Source: Vicia villosa (Eukaryota > Streptophyta > Magnoliopsida > Fabales > Fabaceae). Taken from it: a stretch of DNA of 64,000 nucleotides. Positions within the stretch are counted from its first letter, which is position 1. Each line of letters begins with the position of its first letter. The translations under genes and the position numbers were made by a program. Positions 36,048 to 47,346 of this stretch are shown here, piece by piece. The stretch lies in contig NC_081183.1 of assembly GCF_029867415.1 (NCBI RefSeq), positions 112,815,061 through 112,879,060 of the forward strand. The letters run 5' to 3'. The notes under the pieces were generated by a model. It was not told the origin of the DNA and searched no databases. It saw nothing but the letters and a program-made list of their open reading frames with translations.

Positions 36048-38140
36048 TTGGTCGGTCTGTCTGGCCAATGTTGTCTAATGATGTTTATTCTCGTGTACAC
36101 GACGAGTGTGTGAAACATTGTCGGTACTTGTTGTTCTTCTGATCGTTTGTCTGCAGGAGTTGGTTTGAAGTTAAGTAGGGGATAAGCTATGCTTCTTGGT
36201 TATGTTTCAGTTGTAGGATGTAGTATTCTGCTGAGGGCGACAATGCAAGTGTTGTTGGAGTTTGTTGTTTCCTGAACCGAAGATGACGTGGATTTAAGAT
36301 TTTAGTTGCTAGTTAAGTTGAAGCATCTTGAGGAAGAGGATGATCAGGAATTTTTGATATTCACTTCTCGAAGGATGAGGAGCTATATAGCGATTGTTGG
36401 TATGCGAGCATGGTGCATGTTCCTGGTATGTCTAAAGGTAACTGTAAGTAATGAGAATAAATTCTAGAAGATGGAATTTAAAAAGTGCGATATTCTAGTG
36501 CTGCTGATGGACTGTGAAGTTGTTGGTTGAGCAAAACATGCGTAAGATGTCGATGTTGGATCAGTGATTAAAAGAAGTATCAATGTAGACCTTGTTGTAA
36601 TGTTGTTGCAAGTGATTGAGGCATTTTTAGAACTGTTGAAGCTGTGGAAACATATTGAAGCGCGAGTAAGAATTGGAAATGTGAAGAGATGAGCATGATT
36701 TCAATAATAAGAAGGGTGGGTAATGGTTTACATGAATTTTATTCTGATGTATCGTCAAAGATGTTTAAGAAGTAGCTGCAAGACGTCGGTGTTAGCTTTT
36801 TTCGGATGATTTTGAAAGATTAGTGAATTATGGAATTATAGTGCTTCGGGTGACATGAGTACGAGTTGGAAAAGGAAATTATTATTGTTGGTAATGATGG
36901 TTTATACTCCATTATGGTTGTCAGCTATCTATTGACAAATTGAGGACTTGATCACCCTTAATCACTTGTTGATAGTGGACGAAATCGTGATTGGATGGCA
37001 TAGACGTATCTTGCTAGCTTGATAATGCATAAAGGGATGAATGTTACGTCGTGAAGATAGTTGTTCTCTAGTTGGGGGGAATTAACAGAAAAGTATCCAT
37101 GAATATTTGAGAAGTAATGAACAAGTCGGAGAAGTTGGTTTATAGGCGAGATAACGTCGCAAAGTGAGGGATTGATAATGTCGTGTGAACAACGATTTTG
37201 TGATGGATGTTTAAGGAAGTCTGAACTAGATTAAGACTTGTGAACCATGTAATTGACTGAAAGATTTAACGTGGACGGTGACTTAAGATGGATTATCAGA
37301 GTTGCGCAGCGGATGTGTAAGGTGGCGCAGTTGCTATGCGTGTGTGTTTGTTAGAGGTGAAGAACTAGGCATCGGAAGCCTAGGGGAATGATATGTTTGT
37401 ATCTGCATGTATGATTTGGTGGGCTGTTAAGATGAGAATGAGGTATCAGAAATATGGTATTTTTGCCGAGTTTATAAGGACAATACTAGAGTTGTTAGTT
37501 GATGGTGGAGTTGGGTGTATTCGTCAAAGTAACCTTGTTAAGTTGACGCTATAGTAATTTGGTTTCTGTTGTCGTTATGTTGTTGTTAGACTCTGTAAGT
37601 AAGAAGTGATATTCTGTACTATGATTGAGTTAAGTATGCTGACTATTTTGACGTCACTATAAGAGTGCTATGACGAGGCGGATATAAAGTTGTTGGTATT
37701 TGTTGAATATTCGCATGTATAATTAAGGGAATGAAAGTACGTGTGTGTTCTGGTGTTGAGAATGATGTTATTACGATAATGGTGTGGTGTTGAACACCCA
37801 AGTATAAGAAGGTTATGGTTGGTAATACCTTAAGGATCAGATGTTAAGGTATTGTTGAGCAGTGATGACTCTGTTGCTAAGTTAATGAAGTGAGAGTGTA
37901 TCTCCATGTATAAGCGAGTTAAGGTTGTTGCTACCATAAGTATTAATAAGTCGAGAGATTCCTGAGATGGTTGGTAAGTTGTTAACGAGTACGTTGTTGA
38001 GATGTCGAATAATTGACACTGGATTTAAGTTAGATTGAGTTATTTTGGTAGTTGAAGTGTTGTCAAACGCAATTCAGAATTGGAGAGTTGGAAACAAAGT
38101 TTAGGACGGTTATGTCGGATGGATTTTCGAGGATGAAGTT
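36048..38140 (+). mobile_element. Non-coding interior of Tekay-like element
   Basis: No plus-strand ORF above about 75 codons and no recognisable gag or pol motif. It is similar in order to the interior pieces at 4386-4685 and 1-2089. It ends with TTTTCGAGGATGAAG (38123-38137), the segment that precedes the polypurine tract in this group, although the tract itself has decayed. Confidence 0.65.
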
Positions 38141-38974
38141 GATGTTTATCGGTATTATTCTACAAATGTAATGGATTAATATGTTGATTTGAGCAGTTAA
38201 GTTATGGTCAGCTTAATTAGTCGGATTAGTCAGAGAAGTACAATAGTGAGTTAGTATTGTTAAAGTTATAGATCAATGGTAAATGTGGAATATTATTGGA
38301 AATAATATTCGGTTATGTTGTGTGGTTAATTATTTATGTGTGTTATTCGGATTAATTGAGTAATTAAAGAGATATTATGAATTGGGCCTAAGTGGAAAGA
38401 ATATAACACAATGGATGGGTTATGGGTTAAGCCCATTAGTGAGAATGATAGTAAGAGTTAGGGTTTTAGAGGTTTGGCCTCATAACTCATTTTGGAGAGA
38501 AAGAAGAGAAAGAAGGGAAGGAAGAGGGAAAGTTATGGCATAAAGAGGAAGAGCTCCATTGAAGGAAGTGAAGCTTTTGCTAAGGTAAGGGTGGGGTTCT
38601 TACTCTCTAAGGGCTGGCATGATGATGGATATGGTAGAGATTAGATTTCATAATTGAAATTTATGAATGTGTTGCAATGTTGTGAATGTGGAATTGATAA
38701 TGTTTTATATGCCTTCTATTCTTCAATTTCATGAATTTAGAAAAGTTAGGGTTTATGAAAAAATGTATGAATTTATGATTTGAAATGTGTTTTAATTGAT
38801 GTTTGATGATGTTATGATGTTAGAAGATCCATAATAGGTGTTATATTTGTGTTTATAACATGTACTCTATTGTTGTTCGTGATGGTTGGTGTTTTCCAAC
38901 TTGATTGGGTTGAGTTTAGGGGATTTGGGATGGGTTTCGAATGTTTTTTTCTGTGTTTGGGAGTTTATGAAAAT

Positions 38975-39090
38975 CACCAGTTTGCGCCGCGAAAATTGTT
39001 GGCGCCGCGAACTGCTTGGCAGAAACTTAGGAATATTTGATTCACTCAGTTCGCGCCGCGAACTTTGTTGGCGCCGCGAACCCTGTTTTG
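38975..39090 (+). repeat. Palindromic box, GTTCGCGCCGCGAAC type (long copy)
   Basis: Four copies of the GCGCCGCGAA core in 116 bp. GTTCGCGCCGCGAAC (39049-39063) has perfect 7-base arms around one central base. The TCGTAACTCC landmark follows at 39131-39140. The shorter counterpart in the 5' LTR is at 34220-34290. Confidence 0.75.
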
Positions 39091-40211
39091 CAGAACTTTT
39101 TCTAAACTTTGAAATGATGTAAATTTTGATTCGTAACTCCATTTTATGCGCCGTTAGAAGCACTGGAAAGCTAACGCAATGAACTATACCATGATATAAT
39201 AAAATGATCCATATTATATAGTTTCCTATTAGGTTTATTAGGATTAAGTGATGAACTATGTTGTGTTAACAAATGAAGTATGCTGTTTGCGATGAATTGA
39301 CATAATTGTGTTGTAGTATAACTTAATGTATGTTTTCTTATGATGATGCAATGTTATTGAGATGTTGATAAATACCTTTCTTATGATGAATGAGATAATG
39401 ATGTATGGGATGATATGCATGAATAATAAAGATGTTTTATGCTATATGCGATTAATTGTGCGTATTTGATATGTATGAGTCGACGATGATGCCATGCGAT
39501 GACTTAATAATATATATGAAATTGAATATAACATATTATGATGATTACTTGAATTAAGTAATATGATGAATATGTTGATGTTGTTGGCAATATGATGAAT
39601 CGTTGATGTTTGTTATAATATGATGAATAGGTGGTTGTTGTTAACATGAAGAATTTGTTGTCATTGTCGCTAGTATGTGGAAATTGTTGTCGTTGTCGTA
39701 GACCCTATGGTCAATATTGATAAGTTGTACTGTGATGTATTTTGAGGTGAATTATTGTTGTATGATGATGCAACATAGTGATGTGATTGAGAAGTGATGC
39801 ATTCTTATGAATGATGATGATTTTGTTGTTGTTGAAGTTTGACATTATATTGGTAATCTTCGATGGTGATTTAGATGATGTTGTGACGTATTAATTATGT
39901 GTGTTGTGTTTGTGTGGATGTTACATTTATTGAGTCACATCCATTGCATAAAGAGACGATGGCCTTAATGGCAAAAGCGGCGGTGGCCTTGATGGCAAAT
40001 AGCGACGTATGCCCAATGGAAAATTTTGAGACGGTGGGAGTTTTACTCCAATGGTACCACATGCATTTGCATTAGTCGAGTCACATGTGAATTGCATTTG
40101 AGTCTTATTTTATTATGTTTGTGGTGATGTGTTGACTTGATGATGAGATGTTTATCGTGATGTGTTGGGATCTTACTTGGGAATTGCATATATTGTCATG
40201 GTTGATTGTTG

Positions 40212-40216
40212 ACATT
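40212..40216. repeat. Target site duplication, left copy (ACATT)
   Basis: Identical to 63624-63628 on the other side of the Ogre-type element. Confidence 0.7.
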
Positions 40217-41393
40217 TGTCATACCCCAAAATTTGCCCATACTATTTCTCTTGTTCAAATTCAAATCAAGGTACAATGTTCAAAGACACCCTCTCTTAAA
40301 CAAGGTTCAAAGAACTAGGGTTTTGTTATTCTGAAGAAAATCAATGAACCATGGGTTCCAATGAATCTCATATGACTTATGATGTTCCAAACTATCTCCA
40401 TGACAAAATCTAGGCTCTAATTCAAAGGATTGACCGCTCAATTGTTCATAAAGTCAACAATCGACTAGTTTGACCTAAAAAGTCAATTGTGGTCAAAGTA
40501 CAGTCAAAACTCCTGATTTTTTGTCAACAACCTTATTTTGAAGTATCATTCACCATTTGATCAAGGATTGACCATGGTTCATCAAGAAAAGATCAGAAAT
40601 CAACAAATTCAAAAGTTTCTAAATTAGGGTTTTCATAGGAGAAAGTCAACTGAACTTTAACCAGCCATAACTCCTACATGGAACATCGGAAATTTTCCAT
40701 CCAAAGCTCACTTTGAAGGAAATTGAATTCTCTACAATTTTGTCTCTCACAAGCCAAGTCTAAAAATGCTTCATTTGAGAGATATGAATCAAAAGATTAT
40801 AGGTCCTTTTTGAAAGCTCGCAAAAAGAAGTTTTTTGTCAAAGCCGATATCATCAAGATAAAATCCCCAAATGGAAAAAAGCTTCCAAAGTGGATTGTAA
40901 AGGACATCTTGAGGTTTTCAAAAAGTTCTAGAACTTATCCATATCTTAAAAATTGAGAGAGATATGCCTTGTCAAAGTTGGTAATTTTTGGGTGAGATGC
41001 ATGAAGAAAATATGGGTTAAATTGATTTTTTTTGCAAAGAATCCCAATCTTTTAAGGTCAAATCTTGCTATACAAGTCATCTATAAGCTCAAATCTAATT
41101 GCCACGAATTTATGGGTTTTATTTGATTTATTAAGAATTTTTTATTCATTTAAAAAGGATTTAATTCAATAAATCAAGAAAAAAACTCAAAGATTTGATT
41201 TGGCATGGCATTCCCATAATATTCAATCAATAATTAGGCAATATATGTGAATCAATTACATGGAAAGAAGATTGGTGAGAGAATAAACAAGATTGGCCAT
41301 ATTTAGAAAGATTCAAAAATCAAGTTTCAATCAAATTGCCAATCATTGATTCACAAGGATTCAATCAAGTTTAGGTGCCCTAATATGATCTCT

Positions 41394-41401
41394 TATATAT
41401 A
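41394..41401 (+). promoter_or_regulatory. TATA box of Ogre 5' LTR
   Basis: TATATATA followed by CCTCATTGATCC. Identical in the 3' LTR at 60987-60994. It lies about 1.2 kb inside the LTR, a plausible U3/R border. Confidence 0.6.
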
Positions 41402-42146
41402 CCTCATTGATCCAAAGCATTAGGGGACGAATTGACAAAGATTTGCAGCCCTAAAGAATTGGTGCAAAGCTCAAAAAATCCAAGAGAAAGTTCAAATTGG
41501 TTTGGGAATTAGAAGCATATTCAAGAGTATTTGAAGATTCTAATTCGTCCCTTGGTGTTCCCATAAGCTATTCCAATATTTTCCAAGTGCAGAAGACCTC
41601 CCAGAATCACGATATACGTCAATACGGTTTCAAATTTTTTAAACTTCGATTTCAATGATACACGCATTATAAATACAATTTGATTGCATATTAATGTTAG
41701 TTTTGATGTATGGAACGTGTATGAGCTATTTGATTGAAGGTTAGCTACAGGTACAGAGGTATGCCATTGTTAGGGTTCACTAACTCCCAATTGGGGTTTT
41801 CTGATTTAGGTGAAATTGTATGAAACCAATGGCACCATCATGTTCAGGAGACCAAATCGAGTCGATTCATGGTTTTTGTTTTGATTTTTACTGCTTGTGT
41901 AGTATTTTGTTGTTTCGCAGGGTTTGTAGTGACGAGTGTAAGCGTCGCTATAGCATGTACTGATAGAAACTTGCTGTAGGTATAGCCAGGGTCTGTTATT
42001 CTATCTCATTGAAGAAGATGATGCTGTGTCAATTTTCGGTTGGCTTAATTCGAATCCCTGGGCCCGCGCACGCGTTTTTAACCTTTAGTTTGTATTATTC
42101 CTAATATATTTTTGTAGGGATATTCAGTGGACAACAAAGCTTCACA

Positions 42147-42213
42147 GCACAACTGGCTAGCGCGTTTGGGTGATAATCCTTGGGGACCGAGTTCGATTCC
42201 CAGCGTCCCCCAT
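42147..42213 (+). other. tRNA-like segment with Pol III A and B boxes in Ogre 5' LTR
   Basis: TGGCTAGCGCG (42154-42164) resembles an A box, and GAGTTCGATTCCC (42189-42201) fits the B-box consensus GGTTCGANNCC at ten of eleven positions. Their spacing is that of a tRNA gene. The acceptor arm does not pair, so this is a tRNA-derived or SINE-head relic rather than a working tRNA gene. Confidence 0.55.
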
Positions 42214-43793
42214 GTGCGTTAATTTATTTTTCCATAAAGACTCCCAACATGATCCAATACAACGCATACGCTGGCATACCATGTGCCATCGCTTGATTAC
42301 CATCAGTTCTCTCAGCCTCTCAGATCCGATGCATCTGGAGTGAGGTCTCACCATGGAATCTCAACAGCCACTCATACTCAATCTCAACTTAGTCTTCCTT
42401 TCTTTTTTTATACTCTAGTTATTTCTTTTTCTTTTTTCTAATTTCTTTTCTATTCACTTATTTAATAAAATCACTTTTTCTTTATAAGAATTTTACACTT
42501 TTTTTAATTGATTTAATCGAAACTCAATTTTTTTGATAATCCTTAATTATAATTGTTTATTCATCTAGTTAGTTAAATACCAGGTTTTACCATGTAATTG
42601 TTAGATTTTGTTTTGGTTTATATATTTTCGAGGCTTCGATTTCATGAACCTTTTAGGGTTTGTTTAATATCATTTTATATTTTGTTCGCCTTTTTGGCTA
42701 AAAATTGGGTTCGTATTAATAGTCGATGAATCTGTCATACACTTAAAAAATTTCCCTTTTTCTTTGTGCAGTTTTTTCAGGGTTGTGATCAGATTTCTCC
42801 CGACTGCGCGCCACGCCAATCGAGAAGCTAAGTCCTTGATTTTTGTTATTTTAAATTTTCTTTTATTTTTGCCTTTCCTGATTAAATTAGGGTTACCTTC
42901 AAATATCAATGAAATATTCCTACACTCAATATGAATTATTTGTATTATTATTACTGCGTGGTTAGTAATTCTAGGGAGTGGTAATCTCGAACTGAATGTA
43001 GAATCATTAACCTAATTATAAGATAATATAACTGAATATGATCACGTGATTGTTGCACCCACGCACCTTTTATGGTACCCCTCTTGTTGCCTTGTTTCCT
43101 GTTGCCTTGTGTTTAATGCAGAATAGCCAAAATCCCTCGAATACGAGGATACCTCAGCGATGTTGCCCTCGGTTCATTCTCAAGGTCATAAGTCCCTAAT
43201 GATGCTGCCTTCGATTCGTCAAATATGACCTCGTCCCTCGAAGTTGCCTACGAAGTGCTGAGGTATCCTCTGGTTGCCTAATGAAGAAGGCTATTCTGAT
43301 CCTTCCCTTAGACTACCTGCCCCTCTATGGCATGGGACAGTCTTATGGAGAACGATAACTCGATGACCTATAAATATCCAAACGAAAGACTTCCTGCCTT
43401 CTTATGGTATGGATAGACCCTTTCACCCTGAAAGGGTAAAGAACATTTTTCATCTAACCAGGTAATTGCTCTTAATTGCCTTGCTTTATAAAATCTTTTT
43501 GTACCCTATTTTCTAAACACTCTCAAGGCTACGCTCATTTACGAGGTAAAGTCTGTATTCTCTTCTTCTACATTTCTTCAAAGAGCAAAGCAATTAAGAG
43601 CCCATGGAAAACCATGGATGCAAAGGGTGCCTTACACCTTCCCTTTGCATAAATTACCCCCTGAACTCAATTTTTTATTTAAAAGGTTTTTCCTGTTCTT
43701 TTAGCCTTTCTGATATTTGGATAAAATAAAAGTCGGTGGCGACTCTTGCTTAACTGCACATTTCGATAAAGTCAGTTCACCGTATTACAGAAC

Positions 43794-43811
43794 TGGAGAC
43801 TTTGCTGGGGA
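43794..43811 (+). other. Primer-binding site of Ogre-type element
   Basis: TGGAGACTTTGCTGGGGA, four bases after the LTR. The form TGGNGACTNNGCTGGGGA is the one used by Ogre elements, which are described as tRNA-Arg primed. Confidence 0.75.
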
Positions 43812-44128
43812 TTTTTTGAATAAAAGAGGGGTTACCTTAAAAGTTTAGGATTCACTTAAATGTTTTCTATTGTTTGCTTTTCTTGCTTTTTTTTTCAGGG
43901 CTGTTTTGGGAATTAAATGAAGGACGAATCCTATACCCGGATTCAAGAACACTTAAGATTACGAGTGACATAGTCATGGCGACCTCTTTCGCATATGTGG
44001 GAGATGAGTCAATATGAAGTTCACAATTGAGTTAGGACTCCATAGCCATATGCACACCTTTCTCAAATGAGGGACATCTATGTATGTGCCTATGGGTGCG
44101 CTGGAGCTCAAGGACCTTTAGTCACCTT
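43812..44128 (+). mobile_element. Ogre leader, part before the copia insertion
   Basis: Non-coding. It continues at 54042 after the nested copia element. No ORF or repeat seen. Confidence 0.7.
44124..44128. repeat. Target site duplication of copia element (ACCTT)
   Basis: Matches 54037-54041 exactly. The flanking Ogre leader resumes at 54042. Confidence 0.9.
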
Positions 44129-45340
44129 TGTTAGAACAAGATTTTTTCTGATCAATATTCTTAGTTTTGATGATAACAAGGATATGAATTTTGTGTGAGA
44201 TAATGTGGTACTCTAATACACTGCAATTTCCCTTTCAGGAAATATATAAAGAGTATGCACAAATCAGCGCTCAGAAGCTGTGACTCAGAAGGTTCAGCAT
44301 GCAACATCAGAACATGGTCTGGCAAGACATCAGAAGATGGTCAAAGCAGAATCAGAACATGGGTCTATGGAAGCATCAAAAGAACTTGAGTTCAGAAGCA
44401 GAAGCACTGAAGTCCTCATGGTATCACGCTCAGAAGCACTTCAAGGTCAGAAGACAAGAAGATGCTCTGGACCAAGCTGTTTGACTCTGATGATATTCAA
44501 ACGTTGTATACACAAACATCAGATCAGAAGCAAGTACAAGATGGCAGGCTACGCTGACTAACAAAAGGAACGTTAGAAGCTATTAAAGGCAACGTCAGTA
44601 GACACAGCGTAAACAAGGCTCGAGGTAGTTGACAAAAGAGTGAAACATTAAATGCAATGCTGTACAGAATACGCAAATCATTAAATGCTCCCAACGGTCA
44701 TCTTCTCAAGTGCCTATAAATATGAAGTTCTGATGAGAAGCAAGGTTACCAATTCTGAACGAACCTATGCTGATACAAACTTGCTGAAATGCTGTTCAAT
44801 TCAAAGCTCAGAAACTTCATCTTCATCAAAGCTCACTACATTGCTGTTGTAATATATTAGTGAGATTAAGCTTAAACTTTAAGAGAAATATCACTGTTGT
44901 GATTATAGCTTTTCAGAAGCACTTGTAATACTCTTATTTGATTACATTAATTTGTAAGGAACTAGAGTGATCAGGTTTGATCAGGAAACTATAGGAAGTC
45001 TTAGCTTGTGTCTTAGCAGTTGTAACTAGAGTGATCACGTGGTGGTCAGGATACTCTAGAAAGTCTTAGATTGTGTCTAAGCATTTGTTCCTAGAGTGAT
45101 CAAGTTGTGATCAGGATACTCTAGAAGACTTAGTCGCGGACTAAGTGGAAAACCATTGTAATCTGTTGAGATTAGTGGATTAAATCCTCAGGTGAGGTAA
45201 ATCACTCCAAGGGGGTGGGCTGGAGTAGTTTAGTTAACAACGAACCAGGATAAAAATAACTGTGCAAATTGTTTTTATCGTTCAAGTTTTTAGACTACAC
45301 TTATTCAAACCCCCCTTTCTAAGTGTTTTTCTATCCTTCA
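44129..45340 (+). repeat. 5' LTR of copia element (1212 bp)
   Basis: TGTTAGAACAAG to ATCCTTCA. TATAAATA lies at 44715-44722. Three GTGATCAG-containing near-repeats occur at about 44955-45125. Confidence 0.95.
44715..44722 (+). promoter_or_regulatory. TATA box of copia 5' LTR
   Basis: TATAAATA, repeated in the 3' LTR at 53411-53418, about 585 bases inside the LTR. Confidence 0.65.
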
Positions 45341-45342
45341 AT

Positions 45343-45354
45343 TGGTATCAGAGC
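45343..45354 (+). other. Primer-binding site of copia element
   Basis: TGGTATCAGAGC, the initiator-methionine tRNA complement, two bases after the LTR. Confidence 0.92.
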
Positions 45355-45426
45355 GTCGGTTCTAAGGTGCAAGCACTTAACCGTGTTTAGAAAAGATTCA
45401 GGAAGAGAAAAACACTTCAGTAAAAG

Positions 45427-47346
45427 ATGGCTGGTGAAGAACTCACATCTACATCTGGCTCTACTGAGCAATACAATGGAAATGGTAACAATGGTTACAC
45501 TAGACCACCAGTATTTGAAGGTGAAAACTTTGAATACTGGAAAGACCAACTGGAAAGTTACTTTCTCGGTCTAGATGGTGAACTTTGGGATCTCCTAATG
45601 GATGGTTACAAACATCCAGTGAAAGCTAGTGGCGTAAGGCTTACCAGACAAGAGATGGATGATGATCAGAAGAAGCATTTCAAGAATCATCATAAATGTA
45701 GGATTGTTTTACTGAATGCTATCTCTCATGCTGAGTATGAGAAGATATCTAACAGGGAAACGGCCTATGATATATATGAGTCATTGAAAATGACTCATGA
45801 AGGAAATTCTCAAGTCAAGGAGACTAAAGCTCTTGCTCTAATCCAGAGATATGAAGCCTTCAAGATGGAGGATGATGAAAACATTGAGAAGATGTTCTCA
45901 AGATTTCAAACGCTAACTGCTGGATTAAGAGTTCTGGATAAAGGCTACACCAAGGCTAATCATGTAAAGAAGATTATCAGAAGCTTACCCAGAAGATGGG
46001 GTCCAATGGTGACTGCATTCAAGATTGCCAAGAATCTGAATGAAGTTTCTTTGGAAGAGCTTATCAGTGCCTTGAGAAGCCATGAAATAGAGCTGGACGC
46101 AAACGAGCCTCAAAAGGAAGGTAAGTCTATTGCATTAAAATCTAATGTTAAAAAATGCACTAACGCTTTTCAGGCTAGAGAAGAAGATCCTGAAGAATCA
46201 GAATCTGAAGGAGAAGATGAACTGTCCATGATCTCCAGAAGGGTAAACCAACTCTGGAAAAGCAAGTAAAGGAAGTTCAGAGGCTTCAGAAGTTCAAAGA
46301 GATTTGAACGAGGAGAATCTTCTGGTGACAGAAGATCTGACAAGAAGAAGGTTGTCTGCTACGAGTGCAATGAGCCTGGACACTACAAAAATGAGTGTCC
46401 AAAACTTCAGAAGGAGAATCCCAAGAAGAAGTTTCATAAGAAGAAAGGTCTTATGGCAACATGGGATGATTCTGAATCAGAATCAGAATCAGACTCTGAA
46501 GGAGAGCAAGCCAACTTCGCGCTGATGGCTACAAAAGATGATGGATCAGAATCTACATCAGAATCAGATTCTGAAGAGGTATTTTCTGAACTATCCAGAG
46601 AAGAGTTAGTTTCCAGTTTAACAGAACTTCTGGTACTCAAGGCTCATCTTAGTATCAAATACAAAAAGCTGAAGAAGCAGTATGAATTTGAAACTAAGAA
46701 GCTGGAAGTGGAAAATTCTGAACAGAAGGAAAAAGTTTTAAATCTATCCAAAGATAGTGGATCTCCTTCTGAAATAGAAAAATCCATTCCAAGTCTCAAT
46801 CATATTCTGAAAGAATATGACTCGAGCTTCAGAAAGTTCTTATCTAGAAGTATTGGCAGAAGTCATCTTGCTTCTATGATATATGGTGTTTTTGGAAACA
46901 GAAGGTTTGGCTTTGGCTATGAGGGCGATACCTCACATAAATTTGAACCTGTTGATGATCTGAAGATCACATACAAGCCATTGTATGATCAGTTCAAATA
47001 TGGCCATGCACATGATATTAGGCTCACTTCACATGCACAGAGCTTTAACACTGTTCACACCAAGAAGCATGTGACACATCCTAAGAAATATCATGCTGAC
47101 AAACCTAAAGAATATTATGCTGTTCCTCCTGTTAAATATTATGCTAAACCCAAGTTCAATCAGAACTTGAGGAGAACTAACAAGAAAGGACCCAAGAAAT
47201 TGTGGGTACCTAAGGAGAAGATAATTTCTGTTGCAGATATCCTTGGCTGCAAAGAGGACAAAAAGCAAAATGTCATGGTACCTGGACTCTGGGTGCTCGC
47301 GACACATGACGGGAAGAAGGTCTACATTCCAAGACCTGGTGCTTAA
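45427..47346 (+). pseudogene. Gag of SIRE/Maximus copia element, one in-frame stop
   Basis: Starts at ATG 45427 (MAGEELTSTSGSTEQYN). The copia gag domain (UBN2 type) is recognisable: PPVFEGENFEYWKDQLESY near residue 30, FKMEDDENIEKMFSRFQTL, and VKKIIRSLPRRWGPMVTAFK. A TAA at 46267-46269 interrupts the frame. The same frame then continues with a zinc knuckle CYECNEPGHYKNEC (46348-46389) and a strongly acidic Ser/Asp/Glu stretch (46460-46590). The reading runs to TAA at 47344, overlapping the next frame. It would form the RNA-packaging particle. With one stop and an otherwise clean frame, decay is recent. Confidence 0.9.

Larger units (their letters stand above)
33649..40216 (+). mobile_element. 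Tekay-like non-autonomous LTR element with non-coding interior
   Basis: Two long direct repeats (33649-36032 and from about 38150 to 40216) enclose a 2.1-kb interior that begins with an initiator-methionine-type primer site and shows no protein domain. The interior is related to 1-2089 and 4386-4685, so the same non-coding arrangement exists in at least two copies. The 5' LTR has lost its first few hundred bases and the 3' LTR is cut at 40216 by the Ogre-type insertion. Confidence 0.75.
38150..40216 (+). repeat. 3' LTR of Tekay-like element, truncated by Ogre insertion
   Basis: The start is approximate because the TGTAACACCC end has decayed. From 38408 it matches the 5' LTR. It is interrupted at 40216, where the 5' LTR copy would read on as GACATTGTTGCC. 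Confidence 0.75.
40217..43789 (+). repeat. 5' LTR of Ogre-type element (3573 bp)
   Basis: Starts TGTCATACCCC and ends CGTATTACA. Closely similar to the 3' LTR, but about 240 bp shorter because of one gap near 42915-42930. Confidence 0.93.

Noticed and set aside
40723..40956. 77-codon ORF in the Ogre 5' LTR with a 75-codon match at 60316-60543
   Set aside because: LTRs are identical at insertion, so the shared ORF is expected without selection, and it has no recognisable domain.
42154..42213. Functional tRNA gene
   Set aside because: A and B boxes are present but the acceptor and T arms do not pair, and no anticodon arm is convincing.
42670..42909. Minus-strand ORF shared by both Ogre LTRs (also 62280-62513)
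   Set aside because: Antisense to the LTR transcript, low complexity, and explained by LTR identity.
44280..44561. 93-codon ORF present in both copia LTRs (also 52976-53257)
   Set aside because: It arises from the CAGAAG-rich repeats of the LTR, has no domain, and the copies are LTR twins.
46434..46640. Minus-strand Ser-rich ORF
   Set aside because: Shadow of the acidic repeat in gag.
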